A stretch of 54,009 nucleotides of DNA from an uncultured Lachnospiraceae bacterium (GCA_949502235.1 CATBDC010000024.1:1-54009), one strand, 5' to 3'; positions 1-8,881 are shown, counted from the stretch's first letter. Notes: generated from the sequence alone by a model not told the origin. A program made the numbers and translations.

Positions 1-616
1 TACTGGAAACGGCAATAAAATATTTCCATTGTTCTTCATCATTGCAGGCACTCACACCCAAAAGTCCCATTGGCGGCATATCCATCATTCCAGCCAGTTT
101 CTGTATTGTTCCATTTCCAGCGGCATCCTGCCACATTTTAGGCACAACCATAAAGTTATTTTCGATTTCCTTATCAAGCGGTGCAGATACACCAATAATG
201 CGGAATGCTTCTTTTGTTTCAATTCTATAATTCATTTCTGCCGCTCCTTTTACTGCAATTCTAAACACAATGGGGGAAAAGGACTTCACGGATACACCCG
301 CAGTCTTAACGGCCGATGGGGCTATCCCGTGAAAAGACTGGAACGCCCTGTTAAATGCAGTCGGAGAACGGTATCCGTACTTCTGTGCAATATCAATAAT
401 CCGTTCATCCCCGCCCTGCAGGTCTACTGCTGCTAAAGACATTTTTCTTCTTCGGATATACTCTGCCAGAGTGATGCCCGCCATGTAAGTAAACATCCTC
501 TGATAGTGATAGGTGGAGCAGCAGGCAATCCGGCTAAGCTGTTCATAGTCAATTTCACCTGTCAAATGCTCTTCGATATAATCCATGCTTTGATTTAATC
601 TGTGAACCCATTCCAT
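1..616 (-). CDS. AraC-family regulator with GyrI-like effector domain (3' end cut by window)
   Basis: The reading frame opens with ATG at 616, preceded by AAAGGAGG at good spacing, and stays open to the window edge, so the C-terminus is missing. Residues ~8-105 look like an AraC/XylS double helix-turn-helix, with DYEQLSRIACCSTYHYQRMF in the first HTH and an IAQKYGYRSPTAFNRAFQSF-like second HTH. From about residue 123 (MNYRIETKEAFRIIGVSA) it resembles the GyrI-like/effector-binding fold that often follows AraC domains in SoxS/Rob-like regulators of small-molecule stress or efflux. The ligand is unknown. No target gene is visible in the window. Confidence 0.85.
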   Translation of the reverse strand, partial: MEWVHRLNQSMDYIEEHLTGEIDYEQLSRIACCSTYHYQRMFTYMAGITLAEYIRRRKMSLAAVDLQGGDERIIDIAQKYGYRSPTAFNRAFQSFHGIAPSAVKTAGVSVKSFSPIVFRIAVKGAAEMNYRIETKEAFRIIGVSAPLDKEIENNFMVVPKMWQDAAGNGTIQKLAGMMDMPPMGLLGVSACNDEEQWKYFIAVSS

Positions 617-740
617 GAGATACCTCCTTTTCCGCACATATTGTGCTTTATGGACATAAATATATTTTTATTATTATAAGGCTTATCCTTAAATTTTTCC
701 TCTCTATCCCTGCACAAAAAAGAGAGGCGGCAAAACACCT

Positions 741-1127
741 TTATTCCTTTCCATCCGCCATCTTTTCCATTGTATGGTAACAGCGGTTTACAGCATTATT
801 TCTTAGTGTTCCCTCATATTGAAAGCCTGATTTTTCAAGCACACGGCAGGATGCCGTATTATACGCAAATGGCTCTGCGTATATACGTATAATATCACTT
901 TTCATAAAAACATATTCACAAACCTGTTTTACGGCCTCCGTCATGAGCCCTTTTCCCCAGTATCCTTCCTCAATATAATATCCTAATTCGACTGTCTGCC
1001 TGTGAATATTTCCCTGGCGGAAAACACCGATACTTCCTAGCACCCGTCCATCCGCTGTTATAGCAAAGGCAAAGGTTTCATTTTCGTTTGCAGACAGCAT
1101 AGAGGAAATAAAGTCTGCAGACCGCAA
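741..1127 (-). pseudogene. GNAT acetyltransferase, 5'-truncated remnant
   Basis: The 128 codons match the middle and end of a RimJ/RimL-type N-acetyltransferase: ELGYYIEEGYWGKGLMTEAV carries the acetyl-CoA loop and NTASCRVLEKSGF is the typical C-terminal motif. Family members are about 170 residues, so roughly the first 40 residues are absent. The frame starts at TTG 1127 directly after an in-frame TGA, and the DNA upstream (1130-1265) encodes something unrelated. A GGAG lies 7 bases before the TTG, so a short product might be made, but it would lack the first strand and helices of the fold. The extreme C-terminus also departs from the usual form. I read it as a recombination remnant. Confidence 0.6.
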
Positions 1128-1227
1128 TCAATTGCTCCAAACTTTGGGTTTGATGGTACAGATCACTTTCGGTAAGCGTGATACCACTGAAAGCCCTGCA
1201 AAACCGTAGGACAGCAGTCGCTGTCAT
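1078..1227 (-). other. Short unrelated ORF fused across the GNAT breakpoint
   Basis: An ATG at 1227 opens a 49-codon frame beginning MTATAVLRFCRAFSGITLTE. It runs past the point (about 1130) where GNAT similarity stops and ends in a different frame inside the GNAT remnant. The first ~34 residues read like the start of a real protein that I do not recognise. The tail is out-of-frame GNAT sequence. No convincing ribosome binding site precedes it. It is probably a fragment brought next to the GNAT by an illegitimate join. Confidence 0.3.
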
Positions 1228-1262
1228 AACTTGTAAGTTTTGATGCTATAAATATATCTCCA

Positions 1263-1312
1263 ATAAAAGAATAATCTCCCCATGTATCAGCTATCACACA
1301 TGGAAAGATTAT
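1263..1312 (-). terminator. Rho-independent terminator of the XRE gene
   Basis: Arms 1271-1285 and 1298-1312 pair, including G-U wobbles on the minus-strand RNA. They are followed on that strand by a T-rich run (TATTCTTTTATT). The hairpin overlaps the stop codon of the small XRE gene. Confidence 0.6.
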
Positions 1313-1521
1313 CCTATTTCTATAGGTCTGATTTCAAACAATTCATTCGGCGTACATTCCAGAACAGCACACAGCTTCTCCATAGTCTCAAAATGGATAG
1401 AGCTTGTCGCATCTTCCATCAGCTTACTCAAATTCTTGTAATCAATGTCAGTCTGCTTGTTCAGCCAGTATTTGGTACGCCCTCGTTCCCCCAACAATTC
1501 TTTGATGCGGACATGAACCAC
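1309..1521 (-). CDS. Small XRE/Cro-CI-type transcriptional regulator
   Basis: This 70-residue protein is a single helix-turn-helix of the YozG/Cro-CI kind. MVHVRIKELLGERGRTKYWL is helix 1-2, DIDYKNLSKLMED the recognition region, and LCAVLECTPNELFEI the usual C-terminal end of such one-domain regulators. The start is GTG at 1521, chosen because GGGAGG sits 8-9 bases upstream and no in-frame ATG precedes the fold. It probably binds DNA as a dimer. Its targets cannot be told: neighbours are the GNAT remnant downstream and an rRNA methylase upstream, neither an obvious partner. Confidence 0.85.
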   Translation of the reverse strand: MVHVRIKELLGERGRTKYWLNKQTDIDYKNLSKLMEDATSSIHFETMEKLCAVLECTPNELFEIRPIEIG

Positions 1522-1744
1522 TGCCAGTTCCTCCCTCTCTATGATGATTCTCCTGTACGGATACTCTAATCATACCCAAGATAAGGTCTTTACACAACTG
1601 GTTTATAGACCCTGTAATGTGCCTTCGGCAGCACTGGCACTAAACAGGACAGATTCCTATCATAGAAAATATGATAGAGTTTTATATTGGTGATTATGCC
1701 ATCCATAAACTAAATGCAGAGGACGATTTGGAATATCTGATATT

Positions 1745-3193
1745 CTATGCACCAAAACCCTCATCTCCTCCAAAATCCACCGTCACATTAATGACACTAT
1801 CTGGTGATTTGTGGGACAAAAGTACAATGGTCTCCACACTAACCGTCTGCGGAAACATATCCACCGCCCTCACTCTCTCCACCTCATATCCTTCCTGTCT
1901 TAACATCTTCACATCCCTCGCCATTGTGGCCGAATCACAGCTTACATACACAATCCTTTCCGGTCCCATATCTGCCATAGTCCGAAGCAGCGCCTCATCA
2001 CATCCTTTACGCGGCGGATCCACCACAATCACATCCGCATAGGCCTTCTCCCCGGGATGCTCCTTTTCATACCTCCTATAATACTCCGGCAGAACCTCCT
2101 CCGCTTTCCCCACATAAAACTCTGTATTTTCTGCCTTATTTATTCTGGCATTCTCTTTTGCATCCTCTATTGCCTGGGGGACAATTTCCACTCCATAAAC
2201 CCTGCCTGCCCTCTGTGCAAGGAACAAAGAAATCGTACCAATTCCGCAGTACATATCCCATACTGTCTCTTCTCCCGTAAGCCCGGCATATTCCAGGACA
2301 AGTCCATATAATTTCTCCGTCTGCACCGGATTTACCTGGTAAAAGGAAAGGGGGGATATCTGATATCTCACGTCCCCGATATAATCCGTAATATATGTCT
2401 GTCCCCACAAAGGCTTCACACGAGAACCCATAATCACGTTCGTCCTTTCTTTATTCACATTAACAGTAATACTTGTCATTCCCTCAATCTTTGAAAGCCG
2501 CTCCGAGAGCACTTCACTATGAGGCAGACACTCTCCGTTAATAATCAGGCAGACCATAATTTCCTTTGTCCTAAAGCCATACCGGATTAACACATGCCGC
2601 ACAAGCCCTGTGTGTTTTTCTTCATCATAAGCTGAAATCCGGTATTCCTTCATAAACTCCAGCACACATTCCAGAATTTCCTTATTTACCGGCACGCCAA
2701 GCGCGCAGCCCGTATTAGGAATAATACTGTGTGTTCTTCCCGCATAAAAGCCCGCTACAAGTTTTCCCTCCTTGTCTGTTCCTATGGGAAACTGCGCCTT
2801 ATTCCTGTATCCGAAAGGCTCGTCCATCCCCACAACAGGCTCCATCACCTGTGCAAGAAGCTCATCCGAAAGGCCGCCGATTCTCGCAAGGTTTCCCCTC
2901 ACCTTCTTTTCCTTAAACCTAAGCTGCTCTTCATAAGACATTTCCTGAATCTGGCAGCCGCCGCATTTCCTTGCAAAGATACATCTCGGTTCTACACGGT
3001 GCTTCGATGGTGAAAGAATACGCATAAGCCTGGCATAGCCATAATTCTTTTTCATTTTCATGATCTTAGCCTCCACCACATCGCCTATAACCGTATCCTT
3101 GATAAAAAGAGCATATCCCTCTGCCCTGCCAATACCTTCTCCGCCAGTTCCAATATCTTCAATTTCAGTTATCACTATATCATTTTTTTGCAT
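1745..3193 (-). CDS. rlmD: 23S rRNA (uracil-C5)-methyltransferase, RlmD/RumA family
   Basis: The 482-residue protein would methylate a uridine of 23S rRNA using S-adenosylmethionine. An N-terminal TRAM-like beta-barrel (residues ~1-60) is followed by the cysteine cluster expected to hold a [4Fe-4S] centre (RCIFARKCGGCQIQ). The Rossmann methyltransferase domain follows, with VWDMYCGIGTISLFLAQ for SAM binding, VVDPPRKGCD, and the nucleophile-bearing YVSCDSATMARD. Length and motif order fit RlmD/RlmCD of Firmicutes; which uridine(s) it modifies cannot be told from sequence alone. The start ATG at 3193 has CGGAGG at good distance. It is separated from yhaM upstream by a long perfect palindrome, so is probably transcribed separately. 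Confidence 0.93.
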   Translation of the reverse strand: MQKNDIVITEIEDIGTGGEGIGRAEGYALFIKDTVIGDVVEAKIMKMKKNYGYARLMRILSPSKHRVEPRCIFARKCGGCQIQEMSYEEQLRFKEKKVRGNLARIGGLSDELLAQVMEPVVGMDEPFGYRNKAQFPIGTDKEGKLVAGFYAGRTHSIIPNTGCALGVPVNKEILECVLEFMKEYRISAYDEEKHTGLVRHVLIRYGFRTKEIMVCLIINGECLPHSEVLSERLSKIEGMTSITVNVNKERTNVIMGSRVKPLWGQTYITDYIGDVRYQISPLSFYQVNPVQTEKLYGLVLEYAGLTGEETVWDMYCGIGTISLFLAQRAGRVYGVEIVPQAIEDAKENARINKAENTEFYVGKAEEVLPEYYRRYEKEHPGEKAYADVIVVDPPRKGCDEALLRTMADMGPERIVYVSCDSATMARDVKMLRQEGYEVERVRAVDMFPQTVSVETIVLLSHKSPDSVINVTVDFGGDEGFGA

Positions 3194-3215
3194 AACATCC
3201 TCCGTTTGCCAATCC

Positions 3216-3289
3216 GGGACAGGGTAATTTGAATCCGGGACGGGGTTTTTAAAAAAAAACCCCGTCCCGGATTCAAATTACCCTGTCCC
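3216..3289. repeat. Long perfect palindrome (35-bp arms, 4-base loop)
   Basis: Arms 3216-3250 and 3255-3289 are exact reverse complements around AAAA. Each arm holds GGGAC twice, an AATTTGAATCC middle and a GGGGTTTTT end. It lies between the yhaM stop and the rlmD start, and would fold into a very stable hairpin in either RNA strand, so it may end yhaM transcripts. Its GGGACRGGGTAA signature recurs in a second hairpin at 40090-40127, which suggests a dispersed element family rather than a private terminator. Confidence 0.9.
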
Positions 3290-3293
3290 TTTT

Positions 3294-4244
3294 CTACTTT
3301 ATTACTGTTTTTCTGAGGTTTGATTCAAACAGCCTGTTATATCCCAGCCAGTCATTTGAATTTTTCTCTTTAAATATTTCTGTAAGTGTCTGCATCTTTG
3401 CGTCTGTACAATCTGCAAAGTTAAGCGCCAGCGCTTCGGCTAATGCCGGCTTCTTCGGAGAGCCGTACTCTAGCTCGCCGTGATGGGCAATGATGCAGTG
3501 CTTAAGCTCACTGGCAAGCTTTTCGGGAAAGCCCGGGATTTCCCTCACGGCATCGCTTATCATCTCTACTCCGATTACAATATGTCCCAGAAGCTGTCCG
3601 TCATCTGTATAATCATTCTCCGGAAAGGCGGACAACTCCTTTACCTTGCCGATATCGTGGCAGAGAGCACCTGCAAATAATAAGTCCCGGTTTAAAATCG
3701 GGTAAGCACCTGCCATGTATTCGCAGAGCTTTACCACGCTTAATGTATGTTCAAGAAGTCCGCCCGAAAATCCGTGGTGGACACTCTTAGCCGCAGAATG
3801 GGACTTAAACTTATTTATAAAGCTTTCATCCTTTACAAAATAATATTCTACTGCCTGTCTTAGATATCTATTTTCTATTTTTCCTACATAGCCTAAAAGC
3901 TCCTGATACATGCTGTCTGTGCTTTTTTCCGTTGTGGGCATATAGTCTGCGGGCACATATTCCCCTTCCTGGGCTTTTCTTATCTGCTTGATATTAAGCT
4001 GCAGGTTATTATTATAGCTTGTAACCTCCCCATACACTTCAATAAAATCCATCTCTTCATATTCGGCAATGCCGCTGGAGTTCGGATCCCACACCTTCCC
4101 GTCCAGGGATCCTGTCTTATCCTGTAAAGTCAGGTTATCATAGGGCTTTCCATTACGGGTCTCTGCGGAACGTTTTCCTTTGCACAAATATATGTTACGA
4201 ATAAGTTCTCCTGGTACAAGTGTGTTAATATATCTCATTTTCAT
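3294..4244 (-). CDS. yhaM: 3'-5' exoribonuclease YhaM family (OB-fold + HD)
   Basis: The 316 residues match YhaM of Bacillus (about 314). An N-terminal OB-fold nucleic-acid-binding domain (residues ~10-95, LTLQDKTGSLDGKVWDPN) is followed by a metal-dependent HD phosphohydrolase domain. HHGFSGGLLEHTLSV, LCHDIGKVKEL and CIIAHHGELEYGSP carry the metal-binding His/Asp residues. YhaM trims RNA or DNA 3' ends in the cytoplasm. ATG 4244 and in-frame ATG 4238 are both usable, with AGAGG upstream slightly favouring the latter. The gene follows the HtrA-like gene in the same direction with a 38-base gap, so the two may be co-transcribed. Confidence 0.92.
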   Translation of the reverse strand: MKMRYINTLVPGELIRNIYLCKGKRSAETRNGKPYDNLTLQDKTGSLDGKVWDPNSSGIAEYEEMDFIEVYGEVTSYNNNLQLNIKQIRKAQEGEYVPADYMPTTEKSTDSMYQELLGYVGKIENRYLRQAVEYYFVKDESFINKFKSHSAAKSVHHGFSGGLLEHTLSVVKLCEYMAGAYPILNRDLLFAGALCHDIGKVKELSAFPENDYTDDGQLLGHIVIGVEMISDAVREIPGFPEKLASELKHCIIAHHGELEYGSPKKPALAEALALNFADCTDAKMQTLTEIFKEKNSNDWLGYNRLFESNLRKTVIK

Positions 4245-4282
4245 GCCTCTTTCTATGTTTAGTCTTAAAATATGTCAATTCC

Positions 4283-5590
4283 TTATTGCTTTGAACCAAT
4301 TGTAACGGTAAAATCAATATCTACATATTCTCCGCCGGTTCCCTGACGGCTTCCCTTTAGAACAACCCTGTTTCCCAGATCTTTGCCCATCAGTATATTA
4401 TGATATCCCATTACATCTATGATTTCGCCCCCGTCAACACTGGTTATAATATCCCCGTTCTGTATGCCTGCAGTCATGGCCGGAGAGTCTGCTTCAACCT
4501 CCTTTACATAAACCCCCTGGGGAAGTCCCTGCTCCTTCATATCCTCTGATACGTCAACTCCGTATATTCCTATATACGGCACGCTCCCGCCATTGGATAA
4601 AAGCTCAATAATCTCCTTAATATCAGAAATGCTGTAGCCTGCTATCAGGTTTCGGCTATCCTCTTCCAGGAGGGTCTGATCGACAATTCCTATAACCTCT
4701 CCTCTCACATTTACAATGACGCCGCTTCCGGACCCGGAGCCTGAAACATCCGTATAAATCAGTTCATACTGTCCGTCTGACAGATTTATATTCATGGCAT
4801 CTGAAGAGATAAGCCCGTAATTGTATGCATTGGCATATCCGAAGGGCTTTCCGAGCACAATAACCGTATCGCCTGTATTGACAAGATTAGAGTTTCCAAG
4901 CACTGCCTCATCAATCTTTGTCCATGTTTCATCTGAAATAACATCCCTGGGCACGGCATATACCGCCAGTCCCAGATTAGCGTCATACGCTTTCACAACA
5001 GCCTCATAGCCGTCTCCTCCCGCGAATGTCACCAGAATACTTTTTACATCCTTTACCGGACACCTTTTTCCTAAAATCAAAAGCTCCTGTCCGTTATCTG
5101 CAACGATAATTCCTGATATACTGTCCTTACTTGCCCCAGGCTCCTGCGCTTCCTCTTCTTCTCCCGTAAGCCCCGTAATCTCTACAACGCATTTCCCGGA
5201 CACCCTTGCAATATCCCTTAGAGACTGAAGCATCTGCCGGTAGCTTTCTGCGTCCGGTGCACTGTTCTCCTGCGTCTCCTCCTGCACAGGTCCAGTCTCT
5301 GCATTTTCATCCTGCTCTTCCTCCTTGCCCTCCTCTTCAAGCTCATCCTTAGGAATCGTAACCTGCTTCGGATCTCCGCCCAGCTTTTCTTCAATCCATG
5401 GTTTAGACACAGAAAAACTAAAGCAGGCGACAATTCCAAACACAAATCCTAACGCAATCATGTGAAGAATCCCGCTGCGAAGCTTCCTTCCGCCTGTTTC
5501 GTCCTTGATAACTTCCTGCAAAAAAGAATACTCTTCCTCCGATTCCCTGTGCTCCTCTTCCAAACCATCTTTTTTATCCATTACATCCAA
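4283..5590 (-). CDS. Membrane-anchored HtrA/DegP-like trypsin-fold protein with PDZ, likely catalytically dead
   Basis: This 435-residue protein has an acidic cytoplasmic tail, one membrane segment (about residues 42-62, HMIALGFVFGIVACFSFSV) and a Glu-rich linker. An S1C trypsin-like fold (~125-320) and a C-terminal PDZ domain (~335-430, GVYVKEVEADSPAMTAGIQN) follow. The layout is that of surface HtrA proteases of Firmicutes. Aligning by hand, all three catalytic positions look changed: the TNxHV stretch reads LLILGKRCPV, the TDLAV Asp stretch reads DANLGLAVYAV, and the GNSGG nucleophile loop reads SGSGSGSG before VIVN. It may act as a substrate-binding scaffold or pseudoprotease. AAGGAG six bases before ATG 5590 supports the start. 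Confidence 0.85.
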   Translation of the reverse strand: MDVMDKKDGLEEEHRESEEEYSFLQEVIKDETGGRKLRSGILHMIALGFVFGIVACFSFSVSKPWIEEKLGGDPKQVTIPKDELEEEGKEEEQDENAETGPVQEETQENSAPDAESYRQMLQSLRDIARVSGKCVVEITGLTGEEEEAQEPGASKDSISGIIVADNGQELLILGKRCPVKDVKSILVTFAGGDGYEAVVKAYDANLGLAVYAVPRDVISDETWTKIDEAVLGNSNLVNTGDTVIVLGKPFGYANAYNYGLISSDAMNINLSDGQYELIYTDVSGSGSGSGVIVNVRGEVIGIVDQTLLEEDSRNLIAGYSISDIKEIIELLSNGGSVPYIGIYGVDVSEDMKEQGLPQGVYVKEVEADSPAMTAGIQNGDIITSVDGGEIIDVMGYHNILMGKDLGNRVVLKGSRQGTGGEYVDIDFTVTIGSKQ

Positions 5591-5601
5591 ATCTCCTTCG
5601 C

Positions 5602-5628
5602 GTTACTGTTCACTTTGTTCACAGCAAC
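5602..5628. repeat. 27-bp palindromic intergenic repeat, copy 1
   Basis: Outer arms GTTACTGTTCAC and GTTCACAGCAAC pair around a short core. The copy sits just upstream of the HtrA-like gene. It and copy 6 (22794-22820) share the same following bases, CTTCGCAAAT. Confidence 0.75.
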
Positions 5629-5726
5629 CTTCGCAAATTTATTTGACATCTATTATAGTATACATGATAGCTTGTAAATGTTCAATATTTATCCTTTTCT
5701 TTGCGCTCCAAATAAGGTAAAATAAA

Positions 5727-5753
5727 GTTACTGTAAACATAACGAACAGTAAT
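5727..5753. repeat. 27-bp palindromic intergenic repeat, copy 2
   Basis: GTTACTGT and ACAGTAAT form the outer arms. It lies immediately before the mutS2 ribosome binding site and is followed by AGAATAA, as is copy 3 before the first ferredoxin gene. Confidence 0.65.
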
Positions 5754-5775
5754 AGAATAACTCCAGGTGAAAAAT

Positions 5776-8151
5776 ATGAATAAAAAGACATTACAAAAGC
5801 TTGAATACTATAAAATAATAGAGCTTCTAACTGAACACGCCTCTTCCTTTGGCGGAAAGGAGAAGTGCCGTAAGCTAAAGCCGCACACAGATATTGAAAA
5901 GATTGAAGCCGCACAGGAAGAGACAGCGGCAGCATTTACACGTATTGTAAAGAAGGGGCGTCCTTCCTTCGGCGGGGTAAATCCGGTCAGCGATTCCCTG
6001 CGCCGCTTAGAAATCGGCGGAGTATTGGGAACAGGGGAGCTTCTTCGCATCTGCAGGCTTTTAGAGGCGGCAGGACAGGCCAAGTCCTACGGACGCCAGG
6101 ACACTGCCGATGCTCCCCCTGACTGCTTAGACTCCTATTTTACCCAGCTTGTTCCTGCTTCTGTCCTGACCGCAGAGCTCCGCCGCTGCATTTTAGATGA
6201 AGATGAGGTGAGCGATGACGCAAGCCCTGCCTTAAAACATATCCGGCGCCAGATCGGACAGATGAATGATAAGGTACATTCCACTCTTTCCGGAATGGTA
6301 AACGGAAATTTACGCACCTATCTTCAGGACGCACTGATTACCATGCGCGGAGACAGGTACTGTATTCCTGTGAAGGCCGAATACCGAAGCCAGGTTCCGG
6401 GGATGATTCACGACCAGTCCTCTACAGGCTCCACTTTGTTCATTGAGCCCATGGCAATCGTAAAGCTTAATAATGATTTAAAGGAGCTCTACGGAAAGGA
6501 GCAGGAAGAGATTCAGGTCATCCTTTCCCGCTTAAGCTCTGATGCCGCGGAATATATAGACAGCATACGAACCGATTATACCCTTCTTACTGCACTTGAT
6601 TTTATTTTTGCAAAGGGCGCGCTGGCCCTTGATATGAATGCAAGCTGTCCTGTTTTTAACACAGAGGGGAAAATCCATATCCGGGAAGGCCGCCATCCCC
6701 TGCTTGACAGGAAAACAGTTGTCCCCATTACAGTGTCATTAGGGGAGAATTTTGATCTTCTGATTATCACCGGGCCTAACACCGGCGGAAAGACAGTATC
6801 CTTAAAGACCGTGGGGCTTTTAAACCTTATGGGGCAGGCCGGGCTTCACATTCCGGCTCTTGACCGCTCGGCGCTTGCTGTCTTTACAAATATTTATGCT
6901 GACATCGGGGATGAACAGAGTATTGAACAAAGCTTAAGCACCTTCTCCTCGCATTTGACAAATATTGTGTCCTTTATAAATCAGGCAGACGAAAATTCTC
7001 TCGTATTGTTTGACGAGCTGGGCGCGGGAACCGACCCTACAGAGGGCGCGGCTCTGGCAGCCTCCATTCTGCATTATCTCCATGAGAGGGGAATACGCAC
7101 AATGGCTACAACCCACTACAGCGAGCTTAAGGTATATGCCCTTACAACCCCCGGCGTAGAAAATGCCTGCTGTGAATTTGACGTGGAAACTCTCCGCCCC
7201 ACCTATCATCTGCTTATCGGTATCCCAGGAAAAAGCAACGCTTTTGCAATTGCGGGAAAGCTGGGGCTTCCCGGGCACATCATTGAGGATGCCCGTTCAA
7301 GGCTTACGGATCAGGAGGAATCCTTCGAGGATTTATTGACGGATCTGGAAGCAGGCAGGAAAACAATAGAAAAGGAACAGGCAGAGGCCAAAGCCAGCCG
7401 CCTTGAGCTGGAACGCCTGAAAACAGAAATAGAAGGTCAGAAGAAACGGTTGGAAGAACAGAAGGAACGGATAATCAGGGAGGCACATGAAAAGGCTCAC
7501 GCCATTTTAGCCGAAGCGAAGGAAACCGCAGATGAAACCATGCGCAATTTCCATAAATTTGGAAAAGAATCCATCTCTGCGGCAGAGATGGAAAAAGAGC
7601 GGGAACGCATAAGGAAAAAGATGGAGGAGGCCCAAAAAGGCATGAAGCAGGAGCCCAGGAAGCCGAAAAAGGCCCATAAACCCGAGGACTTTAAACCCGG
7701 AGAAAGCGTAAGGGTTCTTAGCATGAATCTGACGGGAACTGTTTCACAGGCCCCCGATTCAAAGGGAAATGTAACGGTACAGATGGGAATTCTCCGTTCC
7801 CAGGTGCACATTTCAGATTTAGAGATCATAGAGGAACAGCCTTCCTATCTTAAAAAGACGGCAAGGCAGACCGGCAGGGGAAAGGTAGGCATGAGCAAAT
7901 CCTTATCCGTAAGCCATGAAATCAATCTTCTGGGTAAAACCGTTGATGAGGCAGTTGCTTTACTTGACAAATATTTAGATGACGCAAGCCTTGCCCACCT
8001 TAACGATGTGCGGATCGTCCACGGCAAAGGCACAGGTGCGCTGCGTACTGGCATCCACAATTATCTGCGGCGCCAAAAGCATGTAAATTCCTTCCGCCTG
8101 GGCGCCTTTGGCGAAGGAGACGCAGGAGTGACAATTGCAGAGCTAAAATAA
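5776..8151 (+). CDS. mutS2: MutS2 family ATPase/endonuclease with Smr domain
   Basis: About 791 residues, the family's usual length. MutS-like core and clamp regions precede the ATPase domain, with Walker A LLIITGPNTGGKTVSLKTVG and Walker B LVLFDELGAGTDPTEGAAL. A long charged coiled coil (~510-640) leads to a C-terminal Smr domain with VRIVHGKGTGALRTGI. MutS2 limits homologous recombination and, as RqcU, can split collided ribosomes for rescue; which role dominates here cannot be judged. A GTG at 5767 is in frame, but AGGTGA five bases before ATG 5776 makes the ATG the likely start. It is divergent from the HtrA-like gene, and palindromic repeats fill the gap. Confidence 0.95.
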   Translation: MNKKTLQKLEYYKIIELLTEHASSFGGKEKCRKLKPHTDIEKIEAAQEETAAAFTRIVKKGRPSFGGVNPVSDSLRRLEIGGVLGTGELLRICRLLEAAGQAKSYGRQDTADAPPDCLDSYFTQLVPASVLTAELRRCILDEDEVSDDASPALKHIRRQIGQMNDKVHSTLSGMVNGNLRTYLQDALITMRGDRYCIPVKAEYRSQVPGMIHDQSSTGSTLFIEPMAIVKLNNDLKELYGKEQEEIQVILSRLSSDAAEYIDSIRTDYTLLTALDFIFAKGALALDMNASCPVFNTEGKIHIREGRHPLLDRKTVVPITVSLGENFDLLIITGPNTGGKTVSLKTVGLLNLMGQAGLHIPALDRSALAVFTNIYADIGDEQSIEQSLSTFSSHLTNIVSFINQADENSLVLFDELGAGTDPTEGAALAASILHYLHERGIRTMATTHYSELKVYALTTPGVENACCEFDVETLRPTYHLLIGIPGKSNAFAIAGKLGLPGHIIEDARSRLTDQEESFEDLLTDLEAGRKTIEKEQAEAKASRLELERLKTEIEGQKKRLEEQKERIIREAHEKAHAILAEAKETADETMRNFHKFGKESISAAEMEKERERIRKKMEEAQKGMKQEPRKPKKAHKPEDFKPGESVRVLSMNLTGTVSQAPDSKGNVTVQMGILRSQVHISDLEIIEEQPSYLKKTARQTGRGKVGMSKSLSVSHEINLLGKTVDEAVALLDKYLDDASLAHLNDVRIVHGKGTGALRTGIHNYLRRQKHVNSFRLGAFGEGDAGVTIAELK

Positions 8152-8176
8152 TTCCACCTAACAAGGGAGAACAACA

Positions 8177-8881
8177 ATGGTAAACAAACAAAAAATATTA
8201 ATTGTAGATGATGATGAAAATATTGCAGAGCTTATTTCCTTATATCTTACAAAGGAATGTTTTGACACAATGATGGTCCATGACGGGGAGGAGGCCTTAG
8301 CAGCCTTCGACAGTTATCAGCCCGGCCTTATTCTTTTAGATCTTATGCTTCCTGGCATTGACGGGTATCAGGTCTGCCGGGAGATAAGAACAAGATCTGC
8401 CGTTCCGATCATTATGCTTTCTGCAAAAGGAGAGGTTTTTGACAAAGTATTAGGACTGGAGCTGGGGGCAGACGACTATATCATGAAGCCCTTTGATTCC
8501 AAGGAGCTTGTGGCAAGAGTAAAGGCAGTCTTAAGACGCTGCCAGGCAGCCCCGAAGCCAGAGTCTGCCCAGACTCCTAAGGGAAAGCAGGTCAGCTACC
8601 CGGGAATCAACATTAATCTTACCAATTATTCCGTCGTTGTTGACGGGCAAAATGTGGAGATGCCTCCTAAAGAGCTTGAGCTGCTTTATTTTCTTGCCTC
8701 CTCGCCAAACCAGGTATTCACAAGAGAACAGCTCTTAGATCAGATTTGGGGATATGAATATATCGGAGACACCCGGACAGTAGATGTGCATATCAAAAGA
8801 CTCCGGGAAAAAATAAAGGACCATAATGGCTGGAGCCTTGCCACCGTATGGGGCATTGGATACAAATTCGAGGTCAAGTAA
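8177..8881 (+). CDS. OmpR/PhoB-family response regulator
   Basis: The 234-residue protein has a receiver domain with acidic pocket D11-D13, phospho-acceptor D55 (LILLDLMLPGIDG) and the conserved Lys in YIMKPFD. It is followed by a winged-helix DNA-binding domain (~135-232, PPKELELLYFLASSPNQVFT and TRTVDVHIKRLREKI). It should bind DNA once phosphorylated by the kinase encoded four bases downstream. GGGAGAACAACA precedes the ATG. The pair follows mutS2 by 25 bases, so could be read from the same transcript, but the signal sensed is unknown. Confidence 0.95.
   Translation: MVNKQKILIVDDDENIAELISLYLTKECFDTMMVHDGEEALAAFDSYQPGLILLDLMLPGIDGYQVCREIRTRSAVPIIMLSAKGEVFDKVLGLELGADDYIMKPFDSKELVARVKAVLRRCQAAPKPESAQTPKGKQVSYPGININLTNYSVVVDGQNVEMPPKELELLYFLASSPNQVFTREQLLDQIWGYEYIGDTRTVDVHIKRLREKIKDHNGWSLATVWGIGYKFEVK

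Noticed and set aside
1671-2042. A plus-strand frame starting MIEFYIGDYAIHKLNAEDD whose first 25 codons lie outside rlmD.
   Set aside because: The opening looks protein-like and may be a remnant, but it runs into rlmD antisense sequence and has no ribosome binding site, so I do not call a gene. The rest of the 1522-1744 gap holds only a small CTATCAT hairpin.
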